Position numbers and translations under genes: made by a program | Shown here: positions 1 to 11,130 of the stretch, piece by piece | Layout: each line of letters begins with the position of its first letter | Numbering within the stretch: position 1 is the first letter of the stretch | Notes under the pieces: generated by a model | The model's database searches: none | What the model was told of the DNA's origin: nothing | Seen by the model: only the letters and a program-made list of their open reading frames with translations | Source: Edolisoma coerulescens | Taxonomy: Eukaryota; Chordata; Aves; Passeriformes; Campephagidae | Assembly (NCBI GenBank): GCA_013397115.1 | Contig: VWZW01002467.1 | Span: 576,753-640,752, forward strand | Direction of reading: 5' to 3' | Length of the DNA: 64,000 bases

Positions 1-300
1 GGCAAGATTCTCCACTTGCCTTGCACCCTGTTCTATTATTAGTATTTGTAAAATCGTAGTGAGAAAGGCCACAATTTTTTTTTTACATTCATTTTGCATA
101 TATGTAAATTACTCCACAAGAAGCAAGTCGATTGAAATGAAGAATGAAGTGCACAAAAATAAATCAGTACAGATCTAGAGTGCGGTTTGTGTCACTCAGT
201 GAAACAACCCAAGTTCTATGAAAATTAATTTTACCACAAGATCTTAAATGACTTACTACAAGTCCTCCCATTTTCTACTCCATTTCCAACATACCATAAG

Positions 301-3300
301 GAGGTTCCACAGTGGTTTTAAGCTGGTCTTGGGATACAGTAAGTAGCTAATGTCAAGCTCTTACATCCATTATGAATGATCTGAAAAGAATGTACTTTGC
401 TAATCAAATAATTGCACAGAAATGCGATCACTGGCTGGAACCGGGCTGTATTCCTTGGTGTTACCTCCCTCTTTAAACCAAAGATTCATTTGCACCTTGA
501 AGGACCTGCTCCAAGTGAATTCAGTGGGGGCTTTCCATAACCTTATAGAAGGTAAAGAAAGCATTAAGGCAAGCATGAATGTTAAACTAATCAAGTTGAT
601 GTCTTCACATTATTTTTAACCTTTTTTCAGCTGGACAACTGATTTTCCTGCATCCATGCTGGAGAAGATTTCAGGAAACTCTTACTGCTTTTTAGGGAGC
701 CCTTACCAGTATGAGCATCATCTCTGACTACCCCTGAGCAGCCTTTACTGTCCTTTACCTGGTGAGCCCCTACCAATCAAATTACTGACAACCTTCACAC
801 AAATCTGTGGGTGAGTCAGGAACACACACGCCAAACCACAACCACCACCAGCCACTGAAGGAACTTCCCTGCCCTCCAGAAGGCTCTTCCCACAGAGCAG
901 CATCACTCCCCTCTGCTGTCACCACTTCAGTTGTCTCTCAGGTCACTCCAGTGCTCCCTGGGGAAATGGGGACAAAAGGCATTGCCATGCACCTGGCTCT
1001 TAGTGCACCTGCTGACCTGCCTGCATTTCCAGCACCCTCCATGTAGTGTTGGTACCTGCTCCTGGGGACAGTGGCCCACCACTGCTGGACTACAGAGCCC
1101 TCACAGCACAACGCTGCCACTAGAAAGGTTCCTGTTTGCTTATTTGACCCCACTTCTCCATTCTGGCTTTACAGCCACGTTTAACTCCACTTTGCTCCCC
1201 CTTATGTCTCAGAGCTCACATAAACACTGGACTGCTAATATTAAAAAAAAAAAATTAAGTCATTTTAGCCAATTTTCAGTTTCAGGTCTCTAAATGCCAG
1301 GCTACAAGAGGCTCCCTTGTGCTCCCTGACTCTGTATCAGAGCTTGAATTACCAAGTTATTGGGTAACAGCTCGCTGGCACAGGCTCCCGCCAGCGCGTT
1401 CAGCGGGCTCTGCTCTCTCTGAGCTCAGTGCTTTCCATTTTTCTGACTGGTGATGCATCCTCCCAGCAAGGACCCACATTATTTTTTAATCTTCTGTGAG
1501 TAATGGGCTGCTGAACATGTACGATTGCCATTTCGCAGTGTGACATTTAGCACTGCTGGTGTTTTATTTTCCCCATCTTAGGTGTCAGTAGAACACTTGT
1601 TGCTGTTTGCTAACAGGCTTTGAAGACTTCCAGGTGGGGACAAGGCTGATGGGAATTGTGGGGCAAGGGATTTATTGCAAAACCTCAGCATCTGGCATTA
1701 TCTTAGGAGGGTACGTGTCCTCTCTCTGTTACAGCAGTCCCAACTGGAGCTGAGTGCCTGTAAGCAACTCAGTTTTAGTGCCCTGTGAAACACTGTTTTT
1801 CCTTAACTGGTCTGGCAGTCCCAGAATAGCTCTGTGCACTCTAATTCATACAGTACTGTAAGTAATGACAGATAATACTATCAAAATCTGTTCCTAGAAC
1901 ATAGGGATTAACTCACCTCATTAAAATGTACACATTATGCATAGCAGGACTACTTGAGGACAACTATTTTAGCCAGCCCAAAGATACTATGTTCTGTGAG
2001 AACTAGGATGATCCCTAGCTGTCCTCTACTTCCCTGTATTCAGATTTTAATAATCTTTTTTAGATGACTACATAGGTATCATAGCACTGAGCACTTTTAA
2101 AAACCTAAAATAGACTACATTAGCTTAAAATTCTAGGTAGTAAAGAAACTCGAGAGGAGAGAAACATAATTAACTTGGAGCATGGAAAGATTCCCTTGTG
2201 GGAAAACCACCCTGAATTAAAAAAGGTGGTTTGTACAAAATACCTAATGATGAACACAGAACCTGGCAGGTTACACACTCTGAAGGCTCATCTCTCAGGT
2301 TGAAGGTGGAAATGTTTTTGGTTTACTTTCCCCAGAGAATTTGTTCTTAGCCATTTGAAACTTATGTGGTTTCTTGGTTATTAAAATGCAATCACCACCG
2401 TTTTCAGTGTTTGGTCTTTTTCTGTCAAGAAAATGAAAATAAAAGCTGTGTTGCTGGAACTGCCTACAGGTATCTCTCTGCATTCAAAGAATGCTTCTGG
2501 AAAGCTCTGCTGGCACACAAAGCCCAGCTCTGCTCACCTGAAAATGAAAGGTGAAGGTCTCCTGAGCATCAGCAGACAGACAAGGTAGGAGATGGAGAAT
2601 GCAGCTGTCTGTACAAGAACATCAGGCCCTCCAAAAATGAAACCATTTTTCCCAAACGAGTCCATTTTTTTTCTTCATAACTTACTTTTTTTTTTTTTCA
2701 TCTCACTACAGTAACTCTTAGCTTAATTTCTTCCTGCTTCTGCAACAGAAGCTCTGTGGCCAATGGGAACTGCACACACAACTGCTCCAGAACGGAGCTC
2801 CTACCCTGGCATTCACCAGCAGTGGACATGCCTGCACCCACAGACGTGCAGGTGACACAAAGGTGAATTTTTCAGAACTGTCTGTTGAGGTATTATGGCT
2901 GAAAATTTTACAGTCCAGACTCCCACAGTAGTTATTACTGTCTTACCATAATTCAATTGCTCTCTAACAGCCTTACCTAACTCCATTACTCTGGCACATT
3001 GTCAATCAGTTGCCCTCCCCAACACTGTCTGGTTTGGTTTTGTTTTTGTTGTTTTTTTGTTTAATTATGGTTACATTGGCAACTTAGAAGAAAGGGTATT
3101 TCTTTCAGCTGTGTTATGTACCATCAGGCTGATTAATTCTAAGTCCTGAGAAAAAAGAATCCTAGGAAATATTGCTAAGGGAAAAAACAACTTTGCAAAC
3201 TCAAGCTCCTTATTTATGCAGTTCTCAGTTTTTACAGACAGATCAGCATCCCTGGCTGTGTTACATCCCCCTCCACGAGTCCTTAAAAGAGGCAAATTGG

Positions 3301-3628
3301 CTGGTCGGTAGGTTTTTGAGAAATCACAGAGTAGCTCTGCAAATACAACATATCAGAAGACTGTACAGATCAGATGTGTTAGACAGAGCTCATATCAAAA
3401 AATCTGCTTTATCAGTATGTCAAAAATGTTACGAGATACTTTATATTGTCTTGTGCCATAAGTTGGCAAAATTGTTCTAATCCAATCTCTCCTTCTCAGC
3501 CCCTGCTTAATAATGAAGAAGATGCCATAGGAGATAAAGCAGTGAATACAGATAACGCAATGAAGCCTGAAAACGGGGACAGAGAAAACTCTCCAGGCCA
3601 AATGGAAATCTACTGGGATTCTAAATGA
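301..3628 (+). CDS. possible 3' end of an unidentified + strand gene (partial, speculative)
   Basis: Five exon-like pieces on the + strand have splice signals and join in one frame: 301-338 (donor GTAAGT), 420-551 (donor GTAAAG), 2430-2469 (donor GTATCT), 2749-2851 (strong pyrimidine tract before CAACAG, donor GTGACA) and a terminal piece 3500-3628 (acceptor TCTCCTTCTCAG, stop TGA at 3626-3628). Phases are 1, 1, 2, 0, and an AATAAA follows at 3877-3882. The joined C-terminus is acidic, contains TDVQPLL (a DxxxLL dileucine-like sorting motif) and ends MEIYWDSK. I do not recognise the protein. The 5' part would lie outside the window. A competing reading uses a strong acceptor at 629-630 after the second piece and stops at 693-695. 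Because I chose the pieces by eye from many possible splice sites, chance assembly is a real alternative. The terminal exon is the best-supported part. Confidence 0.22.
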
Positions 3629-3876
3629 AGCAAAGAGGAGTTCGTTCCTATGTTTTTAAGAATTAGTAAATCATTCTCAATTAGAATTCCTTCTCAATTC
3701 CAAATAAGGATTGTGATTATTTATTAACACCATTTCTAACCAAGGGTATCACTATGGATTAAAATGAGAACAAACTGAACCTCACAACAGTAATTTTTAT
3801 AATTCAAGTCTGACATCTTGTTCCTAGTTAGAGCTGTGGATCACTCCTGGCTAAGTCAGAGGGAGTACTGGTGTAA

Positions 3877-3882
3877 AATAAA
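3877..3882 (+). terminator. canonical poly(A) signal AATAAA downstream of candidate terminal exon
   Basis: AATAAA lies about 250 bases after the TGA at 3626-3628. That spacing is normal for a short 3' UTR, and it is the main support beyond splice signals for a gene end here. The hexamer is also common by chance in AT-rich DNA. Confidence 0.3.
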
Positions 3883-6800
3883 GGGTAAACACTGTGAAAA
3901 TCGTCCTGTCTTCTTCAGAGCCCACTGCCCCATGTCTCTCCCAGTCATAGAAAATTTATTGAACTATGAAAGTATTCACTAAAACATTCTATTACATAAC
4001 TATAATCTCCTTTCAGTGCAGCTCTAACTGGCACCAGTGGAAGTCTTGTCTGCAAACTCTTATGTCACGGTTGGATGCTGATTTTTTACCTTGAGGTGAA
4101 GTTCTACTCCCTTTTTCATAGAGAGCTCTTAAAACCAGAGAACTCAGTCTTTTATCAAATTTTTCAGTAATACACATTAATTTAATGAAATTTGTTTAGA
4201 ATTTCCTATTTGGAATGAATACAGAAAATCCAGTGGAGAGCCAGGGACAATTGATCCTTTCTGAAGCAATTTTAATTAAGTGCATTTTTTAACCTGGCCA
4301 AAAATGTCACATCTTTAAATGTATCTTTTTCTAATTATATATATAAACATAATAAGGTCACTAAGGGCGCTAAATGATGCTTAGAACAAATAACAGAAGT
4401 ACACCAAATGTCTGAGAGAGCTTTTCAGCCAGCAGAGTGTGGAGGCACATCCACTGTTTTCTACAAACATTGCAGACCAGTTGGATGATTAATTCCACCA
4501 CAGTCACCAAGAGCTTTACCACTGGTTTAGGAAAAGATATTTTCCAATACTTGATAATATTATTTTTATGGTGACACTTACTGAAGCACAAATATAAACA
4601 GACTTCATAAACATGAATGAATAATACTGACACTGGAAATGTTTCAAGAAGTATTCGAGACATGAAATGATTTGCCCCAAAGAAGAGGAGCTCCTGAGAG
4701 GACAAAACACAGGACATTACAGTGTATCAGTGTAAAGAATTTGTAACTTTTCCAAAAACGGACAGATATTCCTTCTTCCTTCCCTTTCCCTCCCTCTTCA
4801 GACTTACAGTTGTGCCCAGAAGGGACTGACTGCAGCAGTGTTCGTGTCCATGTACCACTGAACGAACCCTTTCACTGCCTCTGTCCTCCACAGCTCCCAA
4901 AGCTGCACTTCCCTGGGCAGCGGCTGCAGCCCCCCAGGAGCCACAACGAGCTCTGTCCCATGCTGTGTCTCTGTCTTCGCTGTCTGACAAAAGTTTTAAA
5001 TCTCTGGTTTTTTCTTACATTTACAATTTTCAGTACATTTACTAGAAAATACCTACTGCAACAGGTGATGTCTCTAAGTCGCCCTCCTTCACAACCATGT
5101 CAGGTAATATTCATTACAGCTGCTCTCCAGAGAGACGCCAGAGGTAAAAAGGCAAGCTAAGGTTCCTGTTTCCTGGTGCCATGTGCCACAAGGAGCAGCC
5201 CTGCAGCATTTCATCATCAGCCAGCACCACACTGAATCACAGCATCACTAACATGTGTAATTGCTTGCAGAAAGTTCCGTTTAAGAATGTGTCAAACATA
5301 TAATTTGATCAGGGCGTGTGAGTATCCATGCATGGGTTGGTGGTGGTGCATTCTTAGGGCCGTGAATCACACGGCATTTGAGCCACCTACCTCGTCCTTG
5401 AAGGGAAGCTGCAATATTCCGTCCTGTTGGAAAGAAACCCGGACTAGTTTTTTAGAAGTTGATGGGGCTCTCAGCACACATGCATTTCAACTTCTTAGCC
5501 TTCTAGTTAGACCAGTGATATTCAAGATGTTGCAGAGAAATAAGAGTTTCTAATCTAACAGAGAATTTTCATTTTCTGGTAATAACAAATATTCTAAAAT
5601 GTAAAAAATAAAGCATCGGTATGGCATTTACATTTCTGAATAGTTCTATTCGTTGTAAAATGTTGCTGTTTTTAATGGGGGGATACACTGTCAGTTTATT
5701 AAAGCTGGTGCAGGTTTGTCAGCTAAACAGATTGTTCATTAGGAAAAGAGCATTCATTTTGCTGTAAGAGGAAGTATTTCTGCTCAGGATTATATTGTTT
5801 AGAAGACATGTGAGATTAAAAGTCATCTCCCCAGTAGGTACTGATCAGGCTCCCTGCATACCTCAGCCTGCAGTTGCAGATCTCCCGAGCAGCACGTGCA
5901 GAACTTCAGCAGCCACGTCCATCACCCGCGGGAGAAGCAGCTCCTCGGGCCGGAGTCGCTCTGCCCCTGCCGCACCTGCGGAGCACGGACAGAGGCTGTG
6001 TCACCACGACGTGACACGAGTGCAGGCAGTGGCTGCAATCCTCCCTTTGGCACAGCCCCACAGACAGTCCCTGGACGACTTTTCCCATTTCCCACATCTA
6101 TAAAGGAATCACATAATGAATAACATCCTTCTCCAATATTTGTGGATTGACTAAATAAAGATAATTTATCCCATAAAGTTGTGTTTGGCATGCTGCAGCA
6201 CCCATGGGGCAGAGGCCACATTTCCCCGATATTTTACAGTATCTTGAACAACAGATTTGTGCCGTAAAAGCAGAATTTAAAGAGCTTCTGGTGACTCTGC
6301 AATAACCAAGCCATACCTATGGGTAAAATGACTCAGAGGAAAGAAGAGCAAACTAGAAGCAAATTCTAGATTTCTGTGTGTTATATAGAAACAATAAAAT
6401 TATAAAGCACAAAGAATAACACAAGAACATCTTTTAACATTAGGCTGAGTGCAATAGAAACACCCCTTGATGATGATTATATAAAAATCTACATATACTC
6501 TCTATTCCCTATGATGATTCTATAAAATGCAAGCAGTGTGACTTAGCATTGCTGGCAGTGCTTTAATACTGCAACTGAAAAGGAGTACAGTGAAAGGAAT
6601 TTAGAAGGCGGGTGGATAGTGTCAGCAGTAACAACATACACATCACTATAATTAGCAATGGAATTTGAAGAATTAAAAAAGCAACACATTTGCTTTGTTT
6701 TTAACTGTATTTTTGACTCAGCAGCACCGTCCATGATACACGGGGCAGAAAAGTTCATCTCATGCCTTTTAAAATATAAACCCATTAGAAGGAGAAATGC

Positions 6801-9800
6801 TGTGACAAGGGGTAAACACCTCAATGCAAAAAGGGTCCTAGAAACCCCTCCAGAAGGCAGTTTAATCCAAATCTGGGATAACTGTGGATTAAGAACACAC
6901 CGATGTTAGTTTGTGCTCCCCTTTTTCAATACTCCTGCCTCATGCTTGTGTGCTTTGGCCTATTTCCCCCAGTTTTTAGGTTATATCTGCTTGTTTTACT
7001 TCAATACAAATTTGGGAAGCAACCTGATATCACTGCTTCTATCTAACAATGGTAGTTCCTTTTGTTTCACCTGAAGTGTGACTCCTACAGGTTACAAGTT
7101 TGAGTGGACAAGGGATGCTGAGGTACAACAAGGCTTGTGCTAGAGTCCACCAAACTGCTGAACTGCAGCTCAACTGCAGCTGTGCAGCACATCTGGGAGA
7201 GCCAGGGGCGATGCATCCGATCCCAAATACCTGCACGGACCTTTGCAGCAGCATTCTATGCATATCAGGTCCTTATGCACAAATTATCCTGGTTAGCTAC
7301 AGGAGCCTAAGATGACCTAATCTGCATGTTCAGCTGCAGCATTAACATGAGAACTGTGTGCAGCTTTTGCAGGCAAAAGTGCATGCCCCAATTAGATTAA
7401 AAGGTGGATGCTTTATTATCTCTGCACTACTTTACCATCCTTTTAACTATCAAGGGACCAGGCCCATGCTGCCAGGGAACGCTGCACCTCCAGGGTGAGC
7501 AGCCAGGTTTGGGTAAGGGCCTGTCAGGGGACACCAGTGGAAACAGAACTGATAAGCAGCTGAAATGCCTCTTGTACTTGGACTTTCATCCTTTGGCTCT
7601 AGGAAAAGCAGTCGCTGAACCAACACGTGAGCTTAAAAAGGAACCACGTGAAAGCAATATCCATCGGAATAGTATTGGCCCATCAAAGACTGCTGAATCA
7701 AGGTACAGACACATATCGTCATCGACCGTAGCACAAACTCTTTATAAACTCTGTGAGATCAGCAGTCCAGGTGAGATGCAGAACGGAATAAAAACAGGCA
7801 TGGCAACTTTTAGCAGTAAAACAGGAACACTTGCTGAAAATTCAGTTTTCATTTCCTTCATACTAAATTAGAAAAGGGGCTCACTTCAGTGAAAAATTTT
7901 ACTCTGACAGAGGAAGACTTTGCACAGGGCCAAGGTTCCCAACACAGATACCTCAGAGACAGGATTTGTTTATCTCCTTGTTAATGCTGTTGGGAATGTC
8001 AGGTAGAGAGGGCACACTTATAGACTGCCCTCTTCCTTATGTTTACAATGTAGAGGAGAGGCCACATGAGTACTGGGAGTGGGACTTCTAAAACTTTTGC
8101 ATCTATAAAAACAATAAAGTGGAAAATTTGCAGTTCTAGAGTCTTGCTTGGGCCACAGAGAATTCACTATTCACTAGTGAAAAAGAAGAAAAAATGCTCA
8201 TTTCTTGTGATTTATCCCAGTGACAGGGTTAATGACACAGGTAGACATGCCCATTGACTCATTAAATTGAATTGCAAGACACAGCTAGAAGTTAATTTTC
8301 CTTTGGTATGTGCTTAGGCACCTTGTAATGACAGTACTTGTGTCACTGGAATTCAGTCCCGACCTAAAACTGCACTGATCTTTCAGTTCAAATCTGTGGA
8401 GGCATTTTCATGCAACTCTTTCTTTTCCAGAGCTCTGTGGCTAGAACAGCTCCCGTCTTTTGTAGGTCAGGCACCACGGCGGACGTGAAACACGTACATG
8501 AGCTGGATGCAGTGGCACAGTCACTGCAGGTGCTTTGCTACACAAATATGCACACGTGTAGAATATTAATGACAACTTTCATTCAGAGGCAACATATGAA
8601 TTATCAATGAATCCAGTTTCCGTGTTTAGCAGGAAGCGTGTGGCAAGGGTTGATGGAACGTTTGGAATCGTAATCTCGGCTGTAGTAGCTGTTGCTGTGT
8701 GTGCCACCCCAGATGGCAAAAACTCCCCTGAAGAAGCCTGGCTCACACTGCAGCAGAGCTGTGCAAGCTGCAAACACTCCCTTTAGGAATATTCTGAAGA
8801 AAAAGCTGAAGTTGAGATCAGAAGGAGCTGTGTAATTCGGATCTGCCTGTGCCCACGGAGGCGCAGGGTCCGTGTTTGCCATTATCGAGGTACACGGAGG
8901 CCATCAAGGAAATGATCAAGAAAAATGGGCTCTGAGAATCCTCACGGTTCAGCCGTGCTGGCAGCTGGGACTTCTTTTCCATTCTAGGATCAAGCAATGA
9001 TATTACAAGGAAGGCCAGCTGTAAAAGGAGAATAAAATACCAGTGTCCTAAAAATCTCTGGAAAATTCATTAATCCCTGCGAACCAGACTTAATTTTTTG
9101 GGTAGATGCTAATTATCACTTGAATACGCACCTCAGAATACTTGAAATATTAGAATTTTGAGGCTGTCAAAGCAGTTTTGCCTGCTTTGCAAGCAGATAG
9201 AAGTAAAGCCAAGGTAATTTGGGCAACTATTTGAAAGCCTTCCCCTAAATTTCAGTCCCCTGTGTTTCTTACGTTGTCTGTGAAATAACCCTGACAAGTG
9301 CCTGTGTGGTGTACGGGGTTTGCACAGCCCTGTCATGTCTATTGCTGTATAAAATAAACAAGAGCAAGCGAGGGCCCAAGGCCCAGCACAGGCAACGCTG
9401 ACAGCAGCACCCTCAGGTGCTCTGGGTACAAACACAGAGGTCCATTACATAACTACTACATTAGTAATCTACTCACAGGAGTAACAGATAAGGCTGTACA
9501 GCTTTTGATGACGAAATTTTCAGTGCCCCTTGAAGTTTCTTCCAGTTTTTGCTATCTAGATAATTTTCCACGTGGAATTACCTCTTCCCTCGGGTCAGCA
9601 TTTCAGGCAGCTGCGTGGCCCCAGCCTGGCTGCAGTGCTGCCCTGCTGCCCGCGCTGGAGGTGGCTGCGGTCGCTGTCCCCGGGGCTGCGGGGCTCTGGG
9701 ATCGCGGCCAGCAGCAGGTTCCCTGCCTGGGGCCTCTCCCAGCGCAGCTGCAGTGCTCACCGTGATGGGTCGTGCAGAGCTCCTGGGCAGGCACTGCTGT

Positions 9801-10229
9801 CCCTGACACTGCGACCACTGGAGAGCACAGGGATTCAACACAACCAACTGATGGGAGAACTCTGCTGGACAGAGTTGCTTGGCTGTGTTGGTCAAACAGG
9901 AGCTGAGAGAGGCAGTGCCAAGACTCTCCAGGACTGTCCTGGGCCACCTCTTGTGAGCGCATGGGTTAAAGTGGCACTGGTCTGTGCCTCAGTTTACCAT
10001 CAGGAACTACCATTTTGAGATATTAAACAAAGGACATTTTGAGATTTAACTATGCAAACATTCAGTTCCCAGTGTAAAGTGCGACTGCTTCTATACTGAC
10101 CCTGTGAAGGCGCACTGGGAGACGCACAGGGGAGCTCCCAGAGCTCCCGTCACACGGAGGTGATGGACACAAAAGATCTGAACGTTCCTCTCAACTCTGG
10201 TGACTCCAGATCTGCGGGACAAGGTCACT

Positions 10230-11130
10230 CACTAAAACAGAGCTGTCCCGGGAAGGGATTCCTGGGAAGGGACACTCGGAAGGCACTACAGCGCCCGGTG
10301 TCTGAGGGAGGCCGGGATCGATGTGGGTGTACCCGCTGTGCCTCGTCTTCCCGGTGCTCGGTGACACTCGGCCTGCCCGGTGCCGCTGTGCCCGGTGCCA
10401 CTGCTGCTGGGCCCGGTGTTTTCCCGGTGTGCCTGACCTTGGTGGCCNNNNNNNNNNNNNNNNNNNNNNNNNNNNNNNNNNNNNNNNNNNNNNNNNNNNN
10501 NNNNNNNNNNNNNNNNNNNNNNNNNNNNNNNNNNNNNNNNNNNNNNNNNNNNNNNNNNNNNNNNNNNNNNNNNNNNNNNNNNNNNNNNNNNNNNNNNNNN
10601 NNNNNNNNNNNNNNNNNNNNNNNNNNNNNNNNNNNNNNNNNNNNNNNNNNNNNNNNNNNNNNNNNNNNNNNNNNNNNNNNNNNNNNNNNNNNNNNNNNNN
10701 NNNNNNNNNNNNNNNNNNNNNNNNNNNNNNNNNNNNNNNNNNNNNNNNNNNNNNNNNNNNNNNNNNNNNNNNNNNNNNNNNNNNNNNNNNNNNNNNNNNN
10801 NNNNNNNNNNNNNNNNNNNNNNNNNNNNNNNNNNNNNNNNNNNNNNNNNNNNNNNNNNNNNNNNNNNNNNNNNNNNNNNNNNNNNNNNNNNNNNNNNNNN
10901 NNNNCGCCGCTCCGTCCGTGACTTAGCAAATACCGGGAGGAGGCGATGGGCCGGGGTAAATAGCGATAAAAAAGCCTTCAGGGGGGATGGGCCCGGTGTG
11001 TGTGCGGAGGGGACGCCGAGCATCCCTCCCCGGTTCCTGCCGGGGGTTCCCCCTGTCACCCTCTCCCCGGGCAGGGCCGGGCGTCGGGCGATGGCCCAAA
11101 TCGCCAGCGCGGCCGCGGCACCGAAAACAA
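10230..11130 (+). promoter_or_regulatory. PAFAH1B1: CpG-rich block, probable PAFAH1B1 promoter and non-coding exon 1
   Basis: Both flanks of the assembly gap are GC- and CpG-rich (for example GCGCGGCCGCGGCACCG near 11108), sharply unlike the AT-rich DNA on either side. Vertebrate PAFAH1B1 has a non-coding first exon in a CpG island far upstream of the exon that carries the start codon. This is the only strong CpG block between the window start and that exon, about 14 kb upstream. I cannot place the transcription start or the exon 1 donor, and part of the island is hidden in Ns. The gene link is inferred from position and orientation. Confidence 0.5.
10448..10904. other. assembly gap (457 N)
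   Basis: An unbroken run of N sits inside the GC-richest part of the left half of the window. Gaps at CpG islands are common in bird assemblies because extreme GC sequences poorly. Open frames crossing it are artefacts. A single further N sits at 11531 inside a poly(T) tract. Confidence 0.99.

Larger units (their letters stand above)
1..10229. other. AT-rich intergenic DNA, no named gene
   Basis: This stretch lies upstream of the presumed PAFAH1B1 promoter. I find no protein, RNA gene or complete mobile element in it that I can name. Many open frames occur on both strands but are short, lack splice context and look like chance. The exception is a set of + strand exon candidates between 301 and 3628, listed separately. 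In mammals METTL16 lies upstream of PAFAH1B1, but I see no METTL16 protein sequence here. A small GC-rich patch at about 9600-9780 stands out from its surroundings; I cannot assign it. Confidence 0.5.

Noticed and set aside
4370..4717. 115-residue hydrophobic - strand frame with acceptor- and donor-like signals
   Set aside because: T-rich DNA gives hydrophobic frames by chance; the frame also runs straight through the apparent donor, and I recognise no family.
7404..7871. 155-residue + strand frame
   Set aside because: No recognisable motif, no promoter or splice context, and no clear codon bias; likely chance.
8604..8882. 92-residue - strand frame with a hydrophobic FFFRIFLKG stretch
   Set aside because: No signal peptide at its start, no family resemblance and no supporting splice or poly(A) signal.
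10160..11059. Open frames of 200-257 residues on both strands crossing the N gap
   Set aside because: Most of their length is X from the assembly gap; the real ends are GC-rich and have no domain.
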